A stretch of 64,000 nucleotides of DNA. Source: Anaeramoeba flamelloides (lineage: Eukaryota > Metamonada > Anaeramoebidae). This document shows positions 22,921-35,583 of this stretch, piece by piece. The notes under the pieces were generated by a model. That model was not told the origin of the DNA, did no database searches, and saw only the letters and a list, made by a program, of their open reading frames with translations. Within the stretch, counting starts at the first letter, position 1; each line of letters opens with the position of its first letter. A program made the translations under genes and the position numbers. The stretch is taken from positions 4,607,501 to 4,671,500 of the forward strand of contig JANTQA010000063.1 in assembly GCA_027625915.1 (NCBI GenBank), given 5' to 3'.

Positions 22921-23406
22921 TAGTGAAAAAAATACCGGACATGAAAAAAATCCCAGACAAGATTTTTAATTGTGAATATTAGTAAAATTATTGTGTAATT
23001 TCATTTATTTACAATCAAATTCCTTTTTTTAAGAATCGAACTTTTTCAATTATAACTCCCCCACTTATTAGAATGATGATTGATGAAATCACACTTGTTC
23101 AAAACACCATTCAATCAATCAAAAAACAAGAAGAAAAATTATCATTTTCCAAACTCTAGTTAAACTCAATAAAACTGGATTGTTTTTAAAAAAAAGTTGA
23201 TCAACATTAGGCTATCAAACTATTACTCGAGTATTCTAGAGACACCTTACTTTGATGAACTTTAGGTAGGTTTATTACTAATCTCATAATAAAATTGGTT
23301 ATTTATAATAAGGATTTAATTGAAATTATACAAAAATTTTACTAATAATCACAATTAAAAATCTTGTCCGGGATTTTTTTCATGTCCGGTATTTTTTTCC
23401 CAACTA
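22921..23406 (+). mobile_element. Family-2 inverted-repeat element, copy 2 (about 486 bp)
   Basis: Left end TAGTGAAAAAAATACCGGAC, right end GTCCGGTATTTTTTTC followed by CCAACTA. The terminal inverted repeats of about 80 bp are well preserved (TTTTAATTGTGAATATTAGT on one arm and its complement on the other). Flanking TA dinucleotides fit a TA target site. Non-coding. Confidence 0.87.
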
Positions 23407-24554
23407 TACCACATTTTCTAAAATTGATAGATTTAGAATATTGAATCAATATTGCAATTAGAATGGCCTAACTATAATAAGACAATTTTTCTTATTATCA
23501 GACAAATTGAATAATTTCTATATTTTTACTCATATTTCCAATTGATAAGAAAAATACAGGATTATCGAGTTTGAAAGTGAATTTGTAAGTGATAAAGTTT
23601 TTTATGGTTCTGATCTGAGAACTTTATCAAGAAATCATCCACCTTCATTCTAGTACTTTTTTCTTTCTTATAATCTAAATTTAAAACGGTAAATTGTTTC
23701 TTTTTTCTACTGGTATTTGAATTCTAAATGGGAAAGAATTTTCACTTCCTTTTCCATATTTTTTTTTATAAATATAGTTCTTAAAGAAAGAGGTTCTCGA
23801 TCTATGTTCTCTTAAAAAAGAGAAATTAAAAATGAAGTGAAAAAAAATCCCATTTATTATTCAAATACCAGTATTTCAATATTTTTTCAGAAAAATAACC
23901 ATTTTTTTCTCTTGATCCTAAAATCCAAATTTTTTCTGTTTATGGGTTCTAGATATTTTTAGCTTTGGACAAGAAAAATTTAATTTTGCTTGACAAAAAA
24001 AAGTTCAAATTAAATGGGAAAATAAAAGTCAATTTCCTCAAAGTGATTAAAAATATTTTTGTTAATTGTTTTTCTTAAACCCCTTTTCGAAATATTGAAA
24101 TTGAAATAACTTTTTTTTAATTTGAAAAATACACTTTCCTTTTTTTATCACTTTAAATAAAAAGCTTGAACGAACCCCCCAACCACCCAAAATCAATGAG
24201 ATGTTCTTAATTTTAAATTTACCAATTCAATTAGCTCATATTAAAAGACATGAAACAATATTTTTTTTTTCAAAGAAAAAGATCAGTAATAAAAACTTTT
24301 TCCTCTTGAGTGTTGTTTCTTTTTTGAAAATTAGAGTATTGATCCAATCAAAGTTGTTTTGTTGTGTTTAGAAAAGTATCAAATTTTGTTTTTGAAAAAA
24401 TTTCATGTCAAAACAAAAAAAAGATGACAACAATACCAAAAAATAATTCTTTGTACTTTCGTTTTTTTCTGATGATTCGACATGATTCATTTTTTAAAAA
24501 AAACATTTTATTTTTAATAATCATTTTTATTTATTTTCTTATTTTTTTCAACCA
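23407..24554. other. Spacer upstream of STI1 with one short element
   Basis: Holds the family-5 element (23708-23873) and the STI1 promoter region. A C-rich patch near 24174-24190 (CCCCCCAACCACCC) stands out from the AT background about 370 bp before the STI1 start and could be a regulatory site. Otherwise nothing recognised. Confidence 0.45.
23708..23873. mobile_element. Short MITE-like element, family 5, copy 1 (166 bp)
   Basis: Perfectly mirrored ends, TACTGGTATTTGAAT and ATTCAAATACCAGTA. The arms continue with TTTTCACTTC and its complement GAAGTGAAAA. A second, more diverged copy lies at 44158-44325. Non-coding. Confidence 0.8.
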
Positions 24555-26600
24555 ATGAACGAAAAAGTAAAAACTCTTTACCAACAACTTTTGTTTTTTT
24601 ATCTCAAAACAAGCCTTCTTTTTCTTTTGAAAAAAAAAAACAATTCCTCTTTAAATTTATTTTTTTTTTTTTTTTTTTACTTTTTTATAATTTTATTTTC
24701 CAAAAAACAAAAAAAACAAAAAACAAAAAACCAAAAACCAAACAAAAAACAAAAAACCACAAAAAAAACAAAAATAATGCATTCTATTTCTTAGGCAGAA
24801 CAACTTAAAAAAGAAGGTACCGATTTTTGGAGAAAAAAGGATTACAAAAAAGCCGCCGAGAAGTTTGAAGAAGCCATCAAGTTTGCACCAGACAACCATG
24901 TTTTATACTCAAACACATCTGGCGCCTATGTCGCAATGAAAAATTATGAAAAGGCCTTAGAATTTGCCGAAAAGTGTGTCGAAATCAAGCCTGATTGGTT
25001 CAAATCACATTCAAGAAAGGCGACTGCATTGTTTTACTTACACCGCTACAACAAAGCAACAAAGTCCTATGAGAAAGGCTTAGAATTGGCACCCGAAAAC
25101 AAACAAATGAAAACTGATTTAGAGAAGTGTAAGAACTTGATGATGAAACAACAGCAACAGGCACAACAGCAAATGTTCCAAATGCAACAAATGTTTCAAG
25201 TCTTGTATACCGAAAAAATCTGGGATTTAATTAAGGGCAACAAAAAAACTGCTGGTTACATGGAAGACAAGAGCTTTGTTGAGATGATTAAACACATCCA
25301 AAAAGATCAAAACGCCATGCAGCAATACATTAGGGATCCTAGGCTCATGGATGTTATTAGTTTAATTATGGGCATTGATACAAATATGAGACAACAACCA
25401 GAAACAACCGAAGAAGAACCAAAAACAAAAACAGAGGAAAAACCAAAGGAAACGGAAAAGGAAAAGGAAAAAATTGTAGTCGAAGAAAAAGAGGAAAAAC
25501 AAGAAAAAGAAGAAAAAGAAATGGAAATCGAGACGAAAGAGGAGCAAAAGGAAACCAAAACAGAAAAAATTGTTGAAGAAGAAGTTGAAAAGGAAACAAA
25601 AAACAAAATTGATGTGAACAAATCAAACGAGTTCAAATCACAAGGCAATAAATTATTTTCAAAAAAAAAATTTAATGAGGCAATCGAATTCTACGAAAAG
25701 GCTATCGAATGCAACCCAAACAACATCTTATTATATAACAATAAAGCTGCTGCGTATATTGAGATGGGCGAATTTGAAACTGCCTACAAGCTTTGTGAGC
25801 AGGCCATTGAGATCGGAAGAAATACAAGGGCCACATATGAAGATGTGGCTAAGGTATATTGCAGAATGGGTAATGGACACAAAAGACAGGGAGAACTTGA
25901 AAAATCCATTGAAATGTATAAAAAGGCACTAACGGAACACCGATCTGCATCAATTTTAAAATTGTTAAGAAGCACCGAAAAGGAAAAAGAAGAAAAAGAC
26001 CGACTCGCTTATATTGATCCAGAAAAGGCAGTTGAGGCCAAAAACGAAGGAAACAAGCATTTTAAAAACAACGATTTCCCAGAGGCCATCAAATTTTACA
26101 CAGAGGCCATCAAACGTGACCCTAAGAACCCAATTTATTACTCCAATAGGGCTGCAGCATATACTAAACTTGGATCAATTCCACAAGCCGAAAAGGATTG
26201 CGACTTCATCCTCGAACATTTAGATCCCAAATTCGTCAAGGCATTTACACGAAAGGGATTCCTTTTCCTCCTGACAAAGCAATACAACAAGGCAATGAAA
26301 ATTTACCAAGAAGCCCTAGAAATAGATCCTAAAAATAAAGAGGCCTCAAATGGGTTGACAAAGACAATCAGAGCAATACAACTTGAACAACAGAAAACCC
26401 AAAACGGAGAAGTCGACGAAGAAAAAATTAAAAGAGCAATGTCAGATCCTGAAATCCGTCAAATTCTTTCTGATCCATTATTTCGAAAAATTTTGGATGA
26501 CATCAATAACGACCCCAGAGCCAGAGAAAAGCATCTCCAAGACCCTCTCGTAAGAGATAAAATTAGCAAGCTTATGCAAGCTGGAGTAATCAAGTATTAA
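24555..26600 (+). CDS. STI1: STI1/HOP Hsp70-Hsp90 co-chaperone
   Basis: Join(24555..24566, 24795..26600), 605 aa. The first exon codes only MNEK. The 228-nt intron runs GTAAAA...TTAG and the phase is kept. Domains in order: TPR1 (about 5-118, AEQLKKEGTDFWRKKDYKKA and PDNHVLYSNTSGAY), DP1 (about 145-205, DPRLMDVISLIMG), a Glu/Lys-rich linker (about 215-275), TPR2A (GNKLFSKKKFNEAIEFYEKAI), TPR2B (GNKHFKNNDFPEAIKFYTEAI, NPIYYSNRAAAYTKL), and DP2 at the C terminus (AMSDPEIRQILSDPLFRKIL, KISKLMQAGVI). This is the full canonical architecture, bridging Hsp70 and Hsp90 in the cytosol. The exon is noticeably richer in GC than its surroundings, as expected for a well-expressed gene. Identification is secure. 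Confidence 0.96.
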
Positions 26601-27928
26601 TTTTTTAATTCAGATTTTAAAAATTAATTTTATTCAAATATTGAATTAAATGTTTTTGGCTTTTTATTATTATAGTTGACAATTTTGAATTTTAACATTA
26701 TTCGTAATTAATTAATTAAAAATTTTTTTGATTTTTTTTTTTTATCAGATTTTTTGATTTTTTTTTTTAATTTTATAATTTTTAATCTTTATATTGATCA
26801 AAAATCTTTCTGAAAAGTGTTTCTTATTTGAATTTTAAAGAATATATTTTTTTTTTTTTTTTTTTTCTATTTTATTCTTTTTTTGATTAACAAAATAAAA
26901 TCTTTTGATTTCTTGAAGAGATTATTTGACTTAATTTTGTTTTTAAGTGGATCTTATTTTTAAAAAAAATGAAATTTCTGTTTGTAAAATTATAATTATC
27001 GTTCAAATTTATTTATTCTTGACTTTTGTCTAATTTTTTTTTTTTTGCTTTAAAGATGACATTCCATGTTAAAACATGGATTAAGCAAGAGCCTTAATCA
27101 AAATGAAAGAATAACATTTGTGGTATATTAGAAGAATTCATTAAGAAGGCACATTCTATCTTCGATAAACACATCAAAATAATTTTATTTTTTTGTTTTT
27201 CTCAAAAAGATGTGTTATTTGTATTTTTTTGGTTTTTATTTTTTATTCTTATTTAAAATCTCATTAACCAATAACTTAGAAATACTCTTAATAACGTAAT
27301 AAACGAATAATTTTTTCATTTAGGCCAGTTATTTGTATAAAAGTATTAAAAACTTTGCAAAATTGATTAATTTTCCTAGATATCAATACTATTCATTAAT
27401 ACCAGTATGTGATAAGTGGGTATTTATATAGAAAAGAAATCAAAAATCCAAAAACTCTATCTTTTTATCATAAAAATTATTTATTTAAACATTTTGATAA
27501 AGGATTCTAAGAAACTTAACGAAAATAAAAATTTAGTATTTCTTGTATATACGAAGAATTTTTTTAGCATTTTCCACCCTTAAATGATTATTTTTATTAC
27601 TATATAACTGATTTAAAAATTGGTATCTTCTCATATAAATGGAAATTAGTTTTCAATATAAAATATAAAATATGTTACAAAAGATTTTCCAGCAATTATG
27701 TTCGTTGTTAATAAAAATAATATGTTACTTTTTTGAGTTTTGTATTAGAATCAAGTAAATTTTGGAATTCAAAAAAACATAAATTATATAGATGAAACAA
27801 ACTCTTCTATTTCATCATCCAATATATATACATATATATATAAATACTGAACCTTAAATGGATACCATTTTATTTTGAAACAATGCTTTGAGATTAACGA
27901 ACCAATGCTGCTACATATTTATATTTGT
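26601..27928. other. AT-rich spacer downstream of STI1
   Basis: T-rich DNA with no gene seen. At 27056-27105 a small self-complementary patch (CCATGTTAAAACATGG, then AAGCAAGAGCCTT) is less AT-rich than its surroundings, but too little is conserved to call an RNA gene. A short TATATA tract lies near 27825. Confidence 0.45.
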
Positions 27929-28490
27929 TAAAATCAAAAAATTTAATACATCAAAATTCTATTTATGAAAAAAAAAATTCGGTTTTATTAATTCTAAAAA
28001 AAATACCAAATTAGAACCATTTACAATTGGAATTTTAACTATTTTTTTATAAATTAAAAACCAAAAAAAAAAAAAACAATAATAAATAATTATCATAACC
28101 AATAGTTGATCTCCATGTATAAAATCTTGGATATATACCAATAAAAAATAAATTGATACATATACTTAATTTCGATTAGGAAATTTGATTTAAGAAAAAA
28201 TTAGATACCATTAAAATAATTTATTTGAGTTCATCTATTTTGAATTCCCAAACTTTAATTGAATAGCAATAATTAAAAAAAAGATTTATTGACTGAACAA
28301 ACCTAGTTAAGTACATCAAAAAATAAAAATGAAAAAAAAAAAAAAATACCCAATTATGAAAAAAAAAATGATTTTTATATTTTACAACAATTAAAATTGT
28401 TTTTAATTTGATTGGAATTGCAGTATTGTTGATTTATTTAACTGTTTTTTTTTTTTTTTTGATTTCTAAAAATTTGAATTTTAGTTTATA
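27929..28490 (+). mobile_element. Family-1 inverted-repeat element, degenerate copy E
   Basis: Recognisable by the left-end TTTAATACATCAAAATTC block, the interior ACCAAATTAGAACCATTTAC block, the CAATAATAAATAATTATCA block and the right-end TTTGAATTTTAGTTTATA. Much more diverged than copies A-C, with expanded A and T runs, so it is an older insertion. Confidence 0.6.
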
Positions 28491-30638
28491 ATTTAAGTAA
28501 TCACATTTGAGGGTTAATTATATTAGTAAATCAATGTCCAAAAATAATTTAAAAAGTACATTATAAATATTATCGAATAATAAATTATTAAATTTTGTAC
28601 TGATGATACCCACTTCTAAAAATGTCATTTTTGAATATTTTTAAAAGAAATTTTTTCAAAATTAGTCATTGGAACTAAAATAAGATTATTACAAGTCTTT
28701 ATTATTTGCTTTTTAGGATATATAAAAATAAAAATTTTTTTTTTATTTCAAGATTTACCCATTACAACCACCAACTTATAAAGCCCAAATATTTTTTTCT
28801 TTTTATTTCCATGTTATAAAATTACAAGTTTTATCAAAATCTATATCAAATTTATGAAAATAATTTTGAACAATAATATATAAGTTAATAATTGATTTTT
28901 TTTAGCAACCAATCTACATTTTAAGATAAACACAAGAAAGACTCCTAATAACCTAAAAGGCCTTATATTGATGATTCAAGCTTTAAAGTTATCTCTAAAA
29001 TGTATCTTTTTTTAAAAAAAAATTTGAATTTTTTACTTAATACTTTGTTTCATTTTTAATTGACGGGATCAAGAAATGGTATTATTTTACAAATTGAGAT
29101 TAATAGAGACCTTTTAATAAGAAATAAATCAATAGTTTTATATTTAATTATGATATACCTTGCTTTTAAATCTCTCCTTGTTTGATACTCAGAGATCCAA
29201 AAATGATTCCATCTTTGGAATTTATAAAAACGCAAAAATTTTAAGATTTGAAATCAGAATATTAAACTTTTCGAATCAAATCAAGTTTTTATTAACATCT
29301 TCTAATTTTTCAAGTCCCTTTTTAGTATAATTTTATCAAAACATCAAAAATTAATTTATTCTGATTCCTGGGATCAAAAAAAGAATTTTATTTCTTTTTA
29401 AAATGATCTTTGAAAAAAAAAAGTTTTTTTTAATTTCTTTTCAAAGTAAAATAATTTCCTCCTGACGAATAAACATAATAACATAACAATTACCAGAAAA
29501 GACGATAAAAACTAAAATCTCAAGAAGAAAATCATGAAATAACAATTTTTTTTTTTCAGAAAAAATAATAAAGTCTTTTTAAACAATTATTAAAAAGAAA
29601 ATATTAATTATTAAAATTTTGAGAAAAACGAGATTATTTTAAAAACCAAATTGAGACAAGAAATAAATTGAAACTCATCATTATAATACAAAAAATAACC
29701 TATTGATTAGGTGGAATCAAAAAAAAAAGAAGTATTTTTGTTTTTTTTTTCAAAAAAGAATCAAAATTTGAACTCTATTGATATACTAAACTCCGAGCCA
29801 TTACAAATAAAATTATTATTTTTTTGGGGTGTGTTTTTATTCTTCTTTTATGTCTTGAGGTTGACTCCTAGAAAATTAAAATCCACACAATCTTTAATAA
29901 AATAGTAGATTGTTATTAATTAAAAAAAATACAATCAAAAATATTAACAAAAACAAACACAAAAATCCCTTTTTTTATTATTGTTTCCTACCATAAAGTG
30001 ATCAAATAAAAATAAAAAGAAAAATAAAAAGAAAAATAAAAAGAAAAATAAAAAGAAAAAATAAAAATAATTAAAGATTATTTTTTCAATTGCTTTCTAA
30101 TATCTTCTTTGATTTGTTAAAAAAAAAAAAAAAAGATTTTTCCGATGTGTTTAACAAAGGAATTTTTAGATGCAATATTTTTTTGCAGTAATTTATGCCC
30201 CTTTGATATATAATATAGGAAAAAATAAATCTGTTAATGCCAACAAAAGTTTACTCAAATCCATTGTTTAACCTTTCAGATTGGTTATTTTTATTTTGGG
30301 TATATATGATTTAGTTAGAATAAAAAACGATATGGCAAGACATCTTGTTGTTTGCAATCAACTGAAGATACTATTTATTAGAGGCCGGAAAATATAATTT
30401 AAAAAAAAAAAATAGCCAAACAAAGAAATATTAATTTATTTAAAAAAAATATTGAATTAGGAGATTAAAATGTAAGGTTAGCTATTTTTGTGAAAATATT
30501 TGCTCTCTAGGAATTCCCAAAAAAAGGCAAATAATGAAAATTGATTTTTAAAATGCTTTAATACACCTACTTTATTGAAATTTTGGTTGACAATTAGCAT
30601 TTTAATAATAATAAAAAAAAAAAAAATAAAAAAAAAAA
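28491..30638. other. AT-rich spacer before MIS12
   Basis: No gene supported. Contains an AAAAATAAAAAG short tandem array at about 30008-30063 and an A run at 30119-30134. The frame at 29711-29905 has spacer-like composition. Nothing else recognised. Confidence 0.5.
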
Positions 30639-31448
30639 TTATTTTTTAGAAATTTTCTTATTAAAATGTGAGAGTTGATTAATGCTAATATCATTTGTTG
30701 TTGATCTATTTTCTAAGAATTTGGTATGATAATTTTTTGTGTTATTTTTCTTTTCATTTGTCTCATTCTTTTTCATTTTATTAATTGTTTGATCAATCTC
30801 TTGCAATTGTTTATAATTTGTAGAAATTTGATTTGTTAGCTGAGTAACAGAATTAAGATTAAACGACGATTGTACGTTTTGTAGTTTGGAAATGCTTTGT
30901 CTGTAACCTTGATTAAAATTCTCGATGCCTGTTATTAGTTGATTTTTTTTCCTTAATAAACCCCTATTTTTCTTTGTTTGAATTTGGATTTCTTCTTGTA
31001 ATTCCTGAATTTCTTGATCAAGTTTGGAAATTTTTGAATTCATTTCTTTGGAATTAGGTGTTGGATCAAACTCGTCAGAAGAGCTTTCAATATTTTTATA
31101 ATTAAAAGAGTTTAGCTTTTTTTTTTTTTTTTTTTTGTTGAGTTGGTTGCTCTTTGGGTCGAATTTTACAAGATCTTCATAATTTGTTGGCACAGTGAAA
31201 ATGTTACGAAGAATATACAACTCAAAGCGATCAAAGTTTTTGTCAATTGTTTTTTGCATATGCGTTAGAAACGAATCACATCCTTTTTTAATTTCTTTTT
31301 TTTCACTCAGGCCAACATCAGAGATCAAACAACTTTCAATGGCATCAACACCATCACAAAGGAAATCGCTTGTTGCATTAGCTATGTTGTCAACAAACTC
31401 TTCAGGTTTCCATCCAAAAAATGATTCTACGTTTGACATAACAGACAT
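30639..31448 (-). CDS. MIS12: Kinetochore protein MIS12/Mtw1
   Basis: A single-exon 269-aa frame. The N-terminal 95 residues match the MIS12 head: FFGWKPEEFVDNIANATSDF (the conserved FFG/FxP motif that opens the family), DGVDAIESCLIS, then KGCDSFLTHMQKTIDKNFDRFELYILRNIFTVP, the conserved 'C..FL..M....D..FD..E.Y.L..IF.VP' pattern. After a poly-Lys tract (about 107-115) comes a coiled coil (about 135-185, SKISKLDQEIQELQEEIQIQ), also as in the family. MIS12 forms the four-subunit complex that links centromeric chromatin to NDC80. Human MIS12 is 205 aa and yeast Mtw1 289 aa, so length fits. CENP-O and a CENP-X-like gene lie within 18 kb. Confidence 0.85.
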   Translation of the reverse strand: MSVMSNVESFFGWKPEEFVDNIANATSDFLCDGVDAIESCLISDVGLSEKKEIKKGCDSFLTHMQKTIDKNFDRFELYILRNIFTVPTNYEDLVKFDPKSNQLNKKKKKKKLNSFNYKNIESSSDEFDPTPNSKEMNSKISKLDQEIQELQEEIQIQTKKNRGLLRKKNQLITGIENFNQGYRQSISKLQNVQSSFNLNSVTQLTNQISTNYKQLQEIDQTINKMKKNETNEKKNNTKNYHTKFLENRSTTNDISINQLSHFNKKISKK

Positions 31449-31979
31449 TTTTATGTTTTTATTTATGCTTTTATTTTGAAAAAAAAATTAAAAGAAAAAA
31501 TAACAAAAAATGGATTATGAAAACCTTAATCTATTCGTTAAATAATTTTTTATTTTAAATTTCAAAATTATTTCAAATAAGTATTAGTTTCAACCATTTT
31601 AATCTAAATATTTGATATTAGAATCAAACTGATCAGTATTTTTCAAATTTGCAAGAATATTTATTTGGATAACTTTCGTTTTTTTGTATTTTTTAAATCC
31701 AACACAAAAGGTGCATTCCTTAGTTTTGTTGATAGGAGTAAAAATAGTATTGATAAGAAACAACAATATCTCTCCTTAAATAATCAGCACCGCAGATAAA
31801 AGAAAATGTTTAATTTTTGGAATCTAATAAAAACTCAAACAAATAGGTGCTTTGCGAAGTCATTTGAGGAAGGTTTTGGGTGATTTGAAATTGGTGATTT
31901 ATTGAACATTATAGTGTGTTGGCTTTTTTATTTGATTTCGATTTGAGAAAAAGTTTGGTTTACGGTTAAATTGCAATTT
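31449..31979. other. Spacer upstream of MIS12
   Basis: AT-rich and no gene seen. It must hold the MIS12 promoter, since MIS12 reads leftward from 31448. Confidence 0.5.
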
Positions 31980-32441
31980 ATGAATGTAAATTTTTACTTA
32001 ATTTTCCTTTCACATGAGAACAAATATATATGATTTCATTGAAATTTCATTGAAATTTCATACAATTTCATAAAAAAAAAATTAGGAATTAAATTTCACT
32101 TAAAATTCATTTAAAAATCAATTGATTTACATTTGATGAAATTTGATGAAAACTATATAAAATTTTCTTTAAAAATTCTTTAAAATTTCAACTATATTTC
32201 ATCATTAGAAATTCTAATGAAAAATGTATGAATTCTTTTGGAAAAATAAATCATTATTATATTTATAATTTTTTAAAAAAATTCTTGAATAATATACTAA
32301 TAAAAAATTAAAAAAAAACATTAAAGTGAAGTAAAAATCTGTTTATTTTTTATTTTTAAATATAAATTTTGAAAGATTAATAAAATAATTTCAAGTTATA
32401 ATATGGTTTTTGATTTTTTTTATTTTTATTTGAATTTTTTT

Positions 32442-35400
32442 TTAATATATATTTTCTGATATTTTATTTAAATACCTTTTTTGATATGATAAAAATGAAG
32501 GAACATGCGGGATAAATAATTCATTAATAGAATAATAATCTTCAAATTTTGTACTTTTATTTTGAAAGAGTTTAACAACATGGACTGTTTGTTTCAATTC
32601 TTGACTATTTATCAATTCAATATCACAATTTAAGAAAAAAATATTTTTGTTCTCAGCTTGAGTGTAATATCGGACTGCAATAAATGGATTTGATTTTTTG
32701 ATCAGAATCTGTAAATAAAAATTTGATAATTTGGACATATTTTTTTATTTCTTAATTGGGCATCTTGTTTTTAATAGAAATTTGTGTTGGTTAATTATTA
32801 TCGATTTTGATTCAAAAGGGTATTTATTTCTTTGGAATTTTATCTCATTGATATCAAATGTTCCCCATTTTATGATATTTTTTTTTGGATATTCAATATT
32901 TTTCTCATTTTTTTCGAAAAAATAATTTAAAATATTGGAGATATTTTTTATAAATTTCTTTTTTTTGAATAATAGAATATTGTGTTTTTTTTGATTTTTG
33001 TGAAGTTGGCCATATTTTGGTTTATACCATTGATGGTATTTTTCTAAAGCGAAAAAAAGTGTATTCATTCCTCCATTATTTTTTATTGAATGTTCTAAAT
33101 GTTGTGCAAAAATATGTAAGTTTGATATACGATCACAATTTTGATCTGAACAATTTTTATAACATTTAATAAAATTAACTATATATTTATGTAAATTTTC
33201 ATCTATTTTTTTATTTCTTGTTGGCTGATACAGATTTTTAATTAAATATGAACTTATATATATAAAATCGAGATATTTTTTCTCAACTAAATCAACAACA
33301 CATATAAAACTAAATTGAATCAACAATTGAATATCAATAGATGTCAAATGATTTGTTCCAAAAGGTTTATTAATTCTTTTTAACCCTTTAGGAAGTTTGA
33401 TTTTTTGATATCGCTTATTGGCAAGAATTGTATGATTTCTCGACATTATATGACACATCATTTTAAAAATATTTTTTATTAAGCCTTCAAGAAGGAGATG
33501 AAACCAACAAATTGGGAAATTGCAAGTTGAGGTTGGATCCAATTCTAATTCGTTGATCCAAATATTACCAAGTTGAAATTTGATTCCTGTTTCTTTTTCT
33601 TTTCTTTTTATTTTACGAAGAGTATAAATATTTAAATTATTAAAATAACATTCTTTCATTTCCTTTTGAATTTCTCTTATTTCTTGTCTTTTCCTTTTCT
33701 CATAATTAAAATGCTCATTTGAGAAATTTTGATCACCTAATTCTGATTTACAGAATGAGCATGAATGTAATGCACCAGGCTGTAACATACCTTTTGCTGG
33801 AAAAGATTCTCTCGTATCTCCAACAAAACATGAAACAATACCTTGGATTTTTTTTTCCACCTAAATAAATTCCTTTTCTTAATTTTTTTTAAATCTTTCA
33901 CCAAAGGAAAATATTGTAGAATATCATTGATACAGGTTTTTCCGGGCAAAAGTGAAATTAAAAAAAATTGTTTGGTCTTTTAACCTCCACGAATATTCCA
34001 AATTATCAATAAACATATATAACCCACCAAGAGAAAAAGATTCTGTACATTTAAATTCATCATAATAAAAACCAATTAAAAACAAATGTTCAGCATTTAT
34101 TTTTGGAATTTTTTTAATTTTTTGATCAAATGCAGGGAAACTTGAAAACCTCGAAGGAATAAAACCCTCGTTTGTTACTAAATTTTCTATTTCTTCATTT
34201 TTTTTTGATAGATAAATGCTTAATTATCTCTGAGTGAAGAACAAGATTTATCCAGGTAATTGGTGAAAAATATTTTGTTTCAATTTTTTCTTGAAGTAAG
34301 ATGATGTTACCTTTTTTCTCAATATATTTTTTTTGGAATGAGATCGATTTCTTTTTGGTTTTTGAATATTAATAAAGCTATTAATCTTCTTTTTAAGTGT
34401 TCGCATCGTTTTGGGAAGTTTTTCCCCTCCTTTTTGGAGTAAAATATCTATCAATAAAATGTAACAACTTATCTGCCTGTGATGAAGAAATTTTTTGATT
34501 CTAAATATAATATATAAAATTCTATCCATATTTCATCAAATTCATTAATAAATCTTTCAAAATTTGGAGGTTGTTGTTCATTTTTTAGATTATTTTGTGT
34601 ATCTATTTCTAAATATTTAGAGTTATTTTAAGAGTAAATTATAAAGTTAAAAAAATTGCAAAAATGTACAAAATAATTAAAATAAATCAATCTCTTAATT
34701 TTTATTCCACCTTAAAAATAAAAATGATTATACAATAACTTTATATAATAAATTATCTCAAAAATTGATTACGAATATTATTAAAGACCCCCAAAATTTA
34801 AAGATAATGAATATTTCTTTATATTTTAGTGGTAGCATGGTTAGATATAGTATTGTATGACGCGAGTTCGAATCCAAGTTAAGAAAGAAAATTTTTTGAA
34901 AAATGATTGGTCCCTCTCCTCTGAATTCTGCCCTCGGATGAACTATTTGGAGCAAACCATTTCGAAAATTGATTTTTTAGTTGGCCTCTAAACGCAAATC
35001 AGACCTCAGACCGAAGGAGGACCTCACAGTTGATTTGTAGTTAAGCCAATCCAAAATCAATTCAAAAATTTTTTTTCCCATTCTTTTTCTTTATAATTTT
35101 CTTTTATTTTCTTTTCTTTTTTTTTTTTTTTCCTTTTTATTTTAATTCTTTTTTTTTAAAAATATATTCCAATCTTTTTCTTTTAATGAAATTCACGTAC
35201 AAAAAAAAAGAAAAAGAAGTAAGAAAGAAAAAAAAAAAAAAAAAAAAAGAAAAAAAGAAAAAACTTACCAATATTTCTTTCATTGTTGAATATGTGTTTG
35301 TCATTCATGAAAATTTCATTGTGTAAATCATATGAATTATCTCTCACACCTTCTTTGGTAAATTCTGTTCCAGTTCCTATTTCTTCATCGTCTAGCGGGT

Positions 35401-35583
35401 CTTTCTCTTTTTCTTTTTTTGTTTATTTGTTCTTGATTCTTTTTTACTTTATTTCTTTTTCTTTTTATCTCTTTTCAAAGTTTTATAAAAAAATTTATGA
35501 TATACAGAAATGTGTTTATCCAACGAATTCTTTGTTCGAAACAATTTCCCACACTGTAAACAATTATAGTGTATTTGAAACAT
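32442..35583 (-). pseudogene. Plavaka/Tnp2-like DDE transposase, interrupted
   Basis: Pieces in order on the minus strand: a C2H2 zinc finger (35583 downward, CLQCGKLFRTKNSLDKHISVYH); an acidic exon ending in a GTAAG donor near 35268; a region with KLPKTMRTLKKKI (about 34390); a core with LIGFYYDEFKCTESFSLGGLY (about 34050), likely the first catalytic Asp; CFVGDTRESF then HSCSFCKSE (about 33750), the second Asp and the family's Cys pair; and a C-terminal part (VRYYTQ, VHVVKLF, ELFIPHVPSFLS) at 32442-32738. Order and motifs match Plavaka/CACTA-superfamily transposases with an N-terminal finger. At least two frame changes (near 33950 and 34450) and a TAA just after 32745 break the core, so it is probably inactive. 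Part of the disruption near 34700-35270 may instead be an intron. Confidence 0.7.
34827..35062 (+). ncRNA. Structured RNA or SINE candidate with a tRNA-like promoter
   Basis: A GC-richer island in the AT background. It starts with an A-box-like TAGTGGTAGCATGG (34827) and a B-box-like GAGTTCGAATCC (34864), the internal Pol III promoter of tRNA genes, but the T-arm and acceptor do not pair, so it is not a functional tRNA. A first hairpin pairs TGGT (34908-34911) with ACCA (34956-34959) and CTCC (34916-34919) with GGAG (34949-34952). A second, 96-nt hairpin nests AATTGATTTT/AAAATCAATT, TTGGC/GCCAA, CAAATCA/TGATTTG and CCTC/GAGG. A T run follows at about 35067-35076, like a Pol III terminator. 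A tRNA-derived SINE or a novel Pol III RNA both fit. Confidence 0.45.

Noticed and set aside
25307-25648. Ser/Phe/Val-rich minus-strand frames inside STI1
   Set aside because: They are antisense to the Glu/Lys-rich linker of STI1 and have no independent support.
27056-27180. A snoRNA or snRNA gene, suggested by GATGACATT and a small palindrome
   Set aside because: No convincing C/D or H/ACA arrangement, and no U-snRNA core sequence.
34827-34895. A tRNA gene
   Set aside because: A-box and B-box look-alikes are present, but the T-arm stem (GCGAG against CCAAG) does not pair and the acceptor arms do not match. A tRNA-derived element is more likely.
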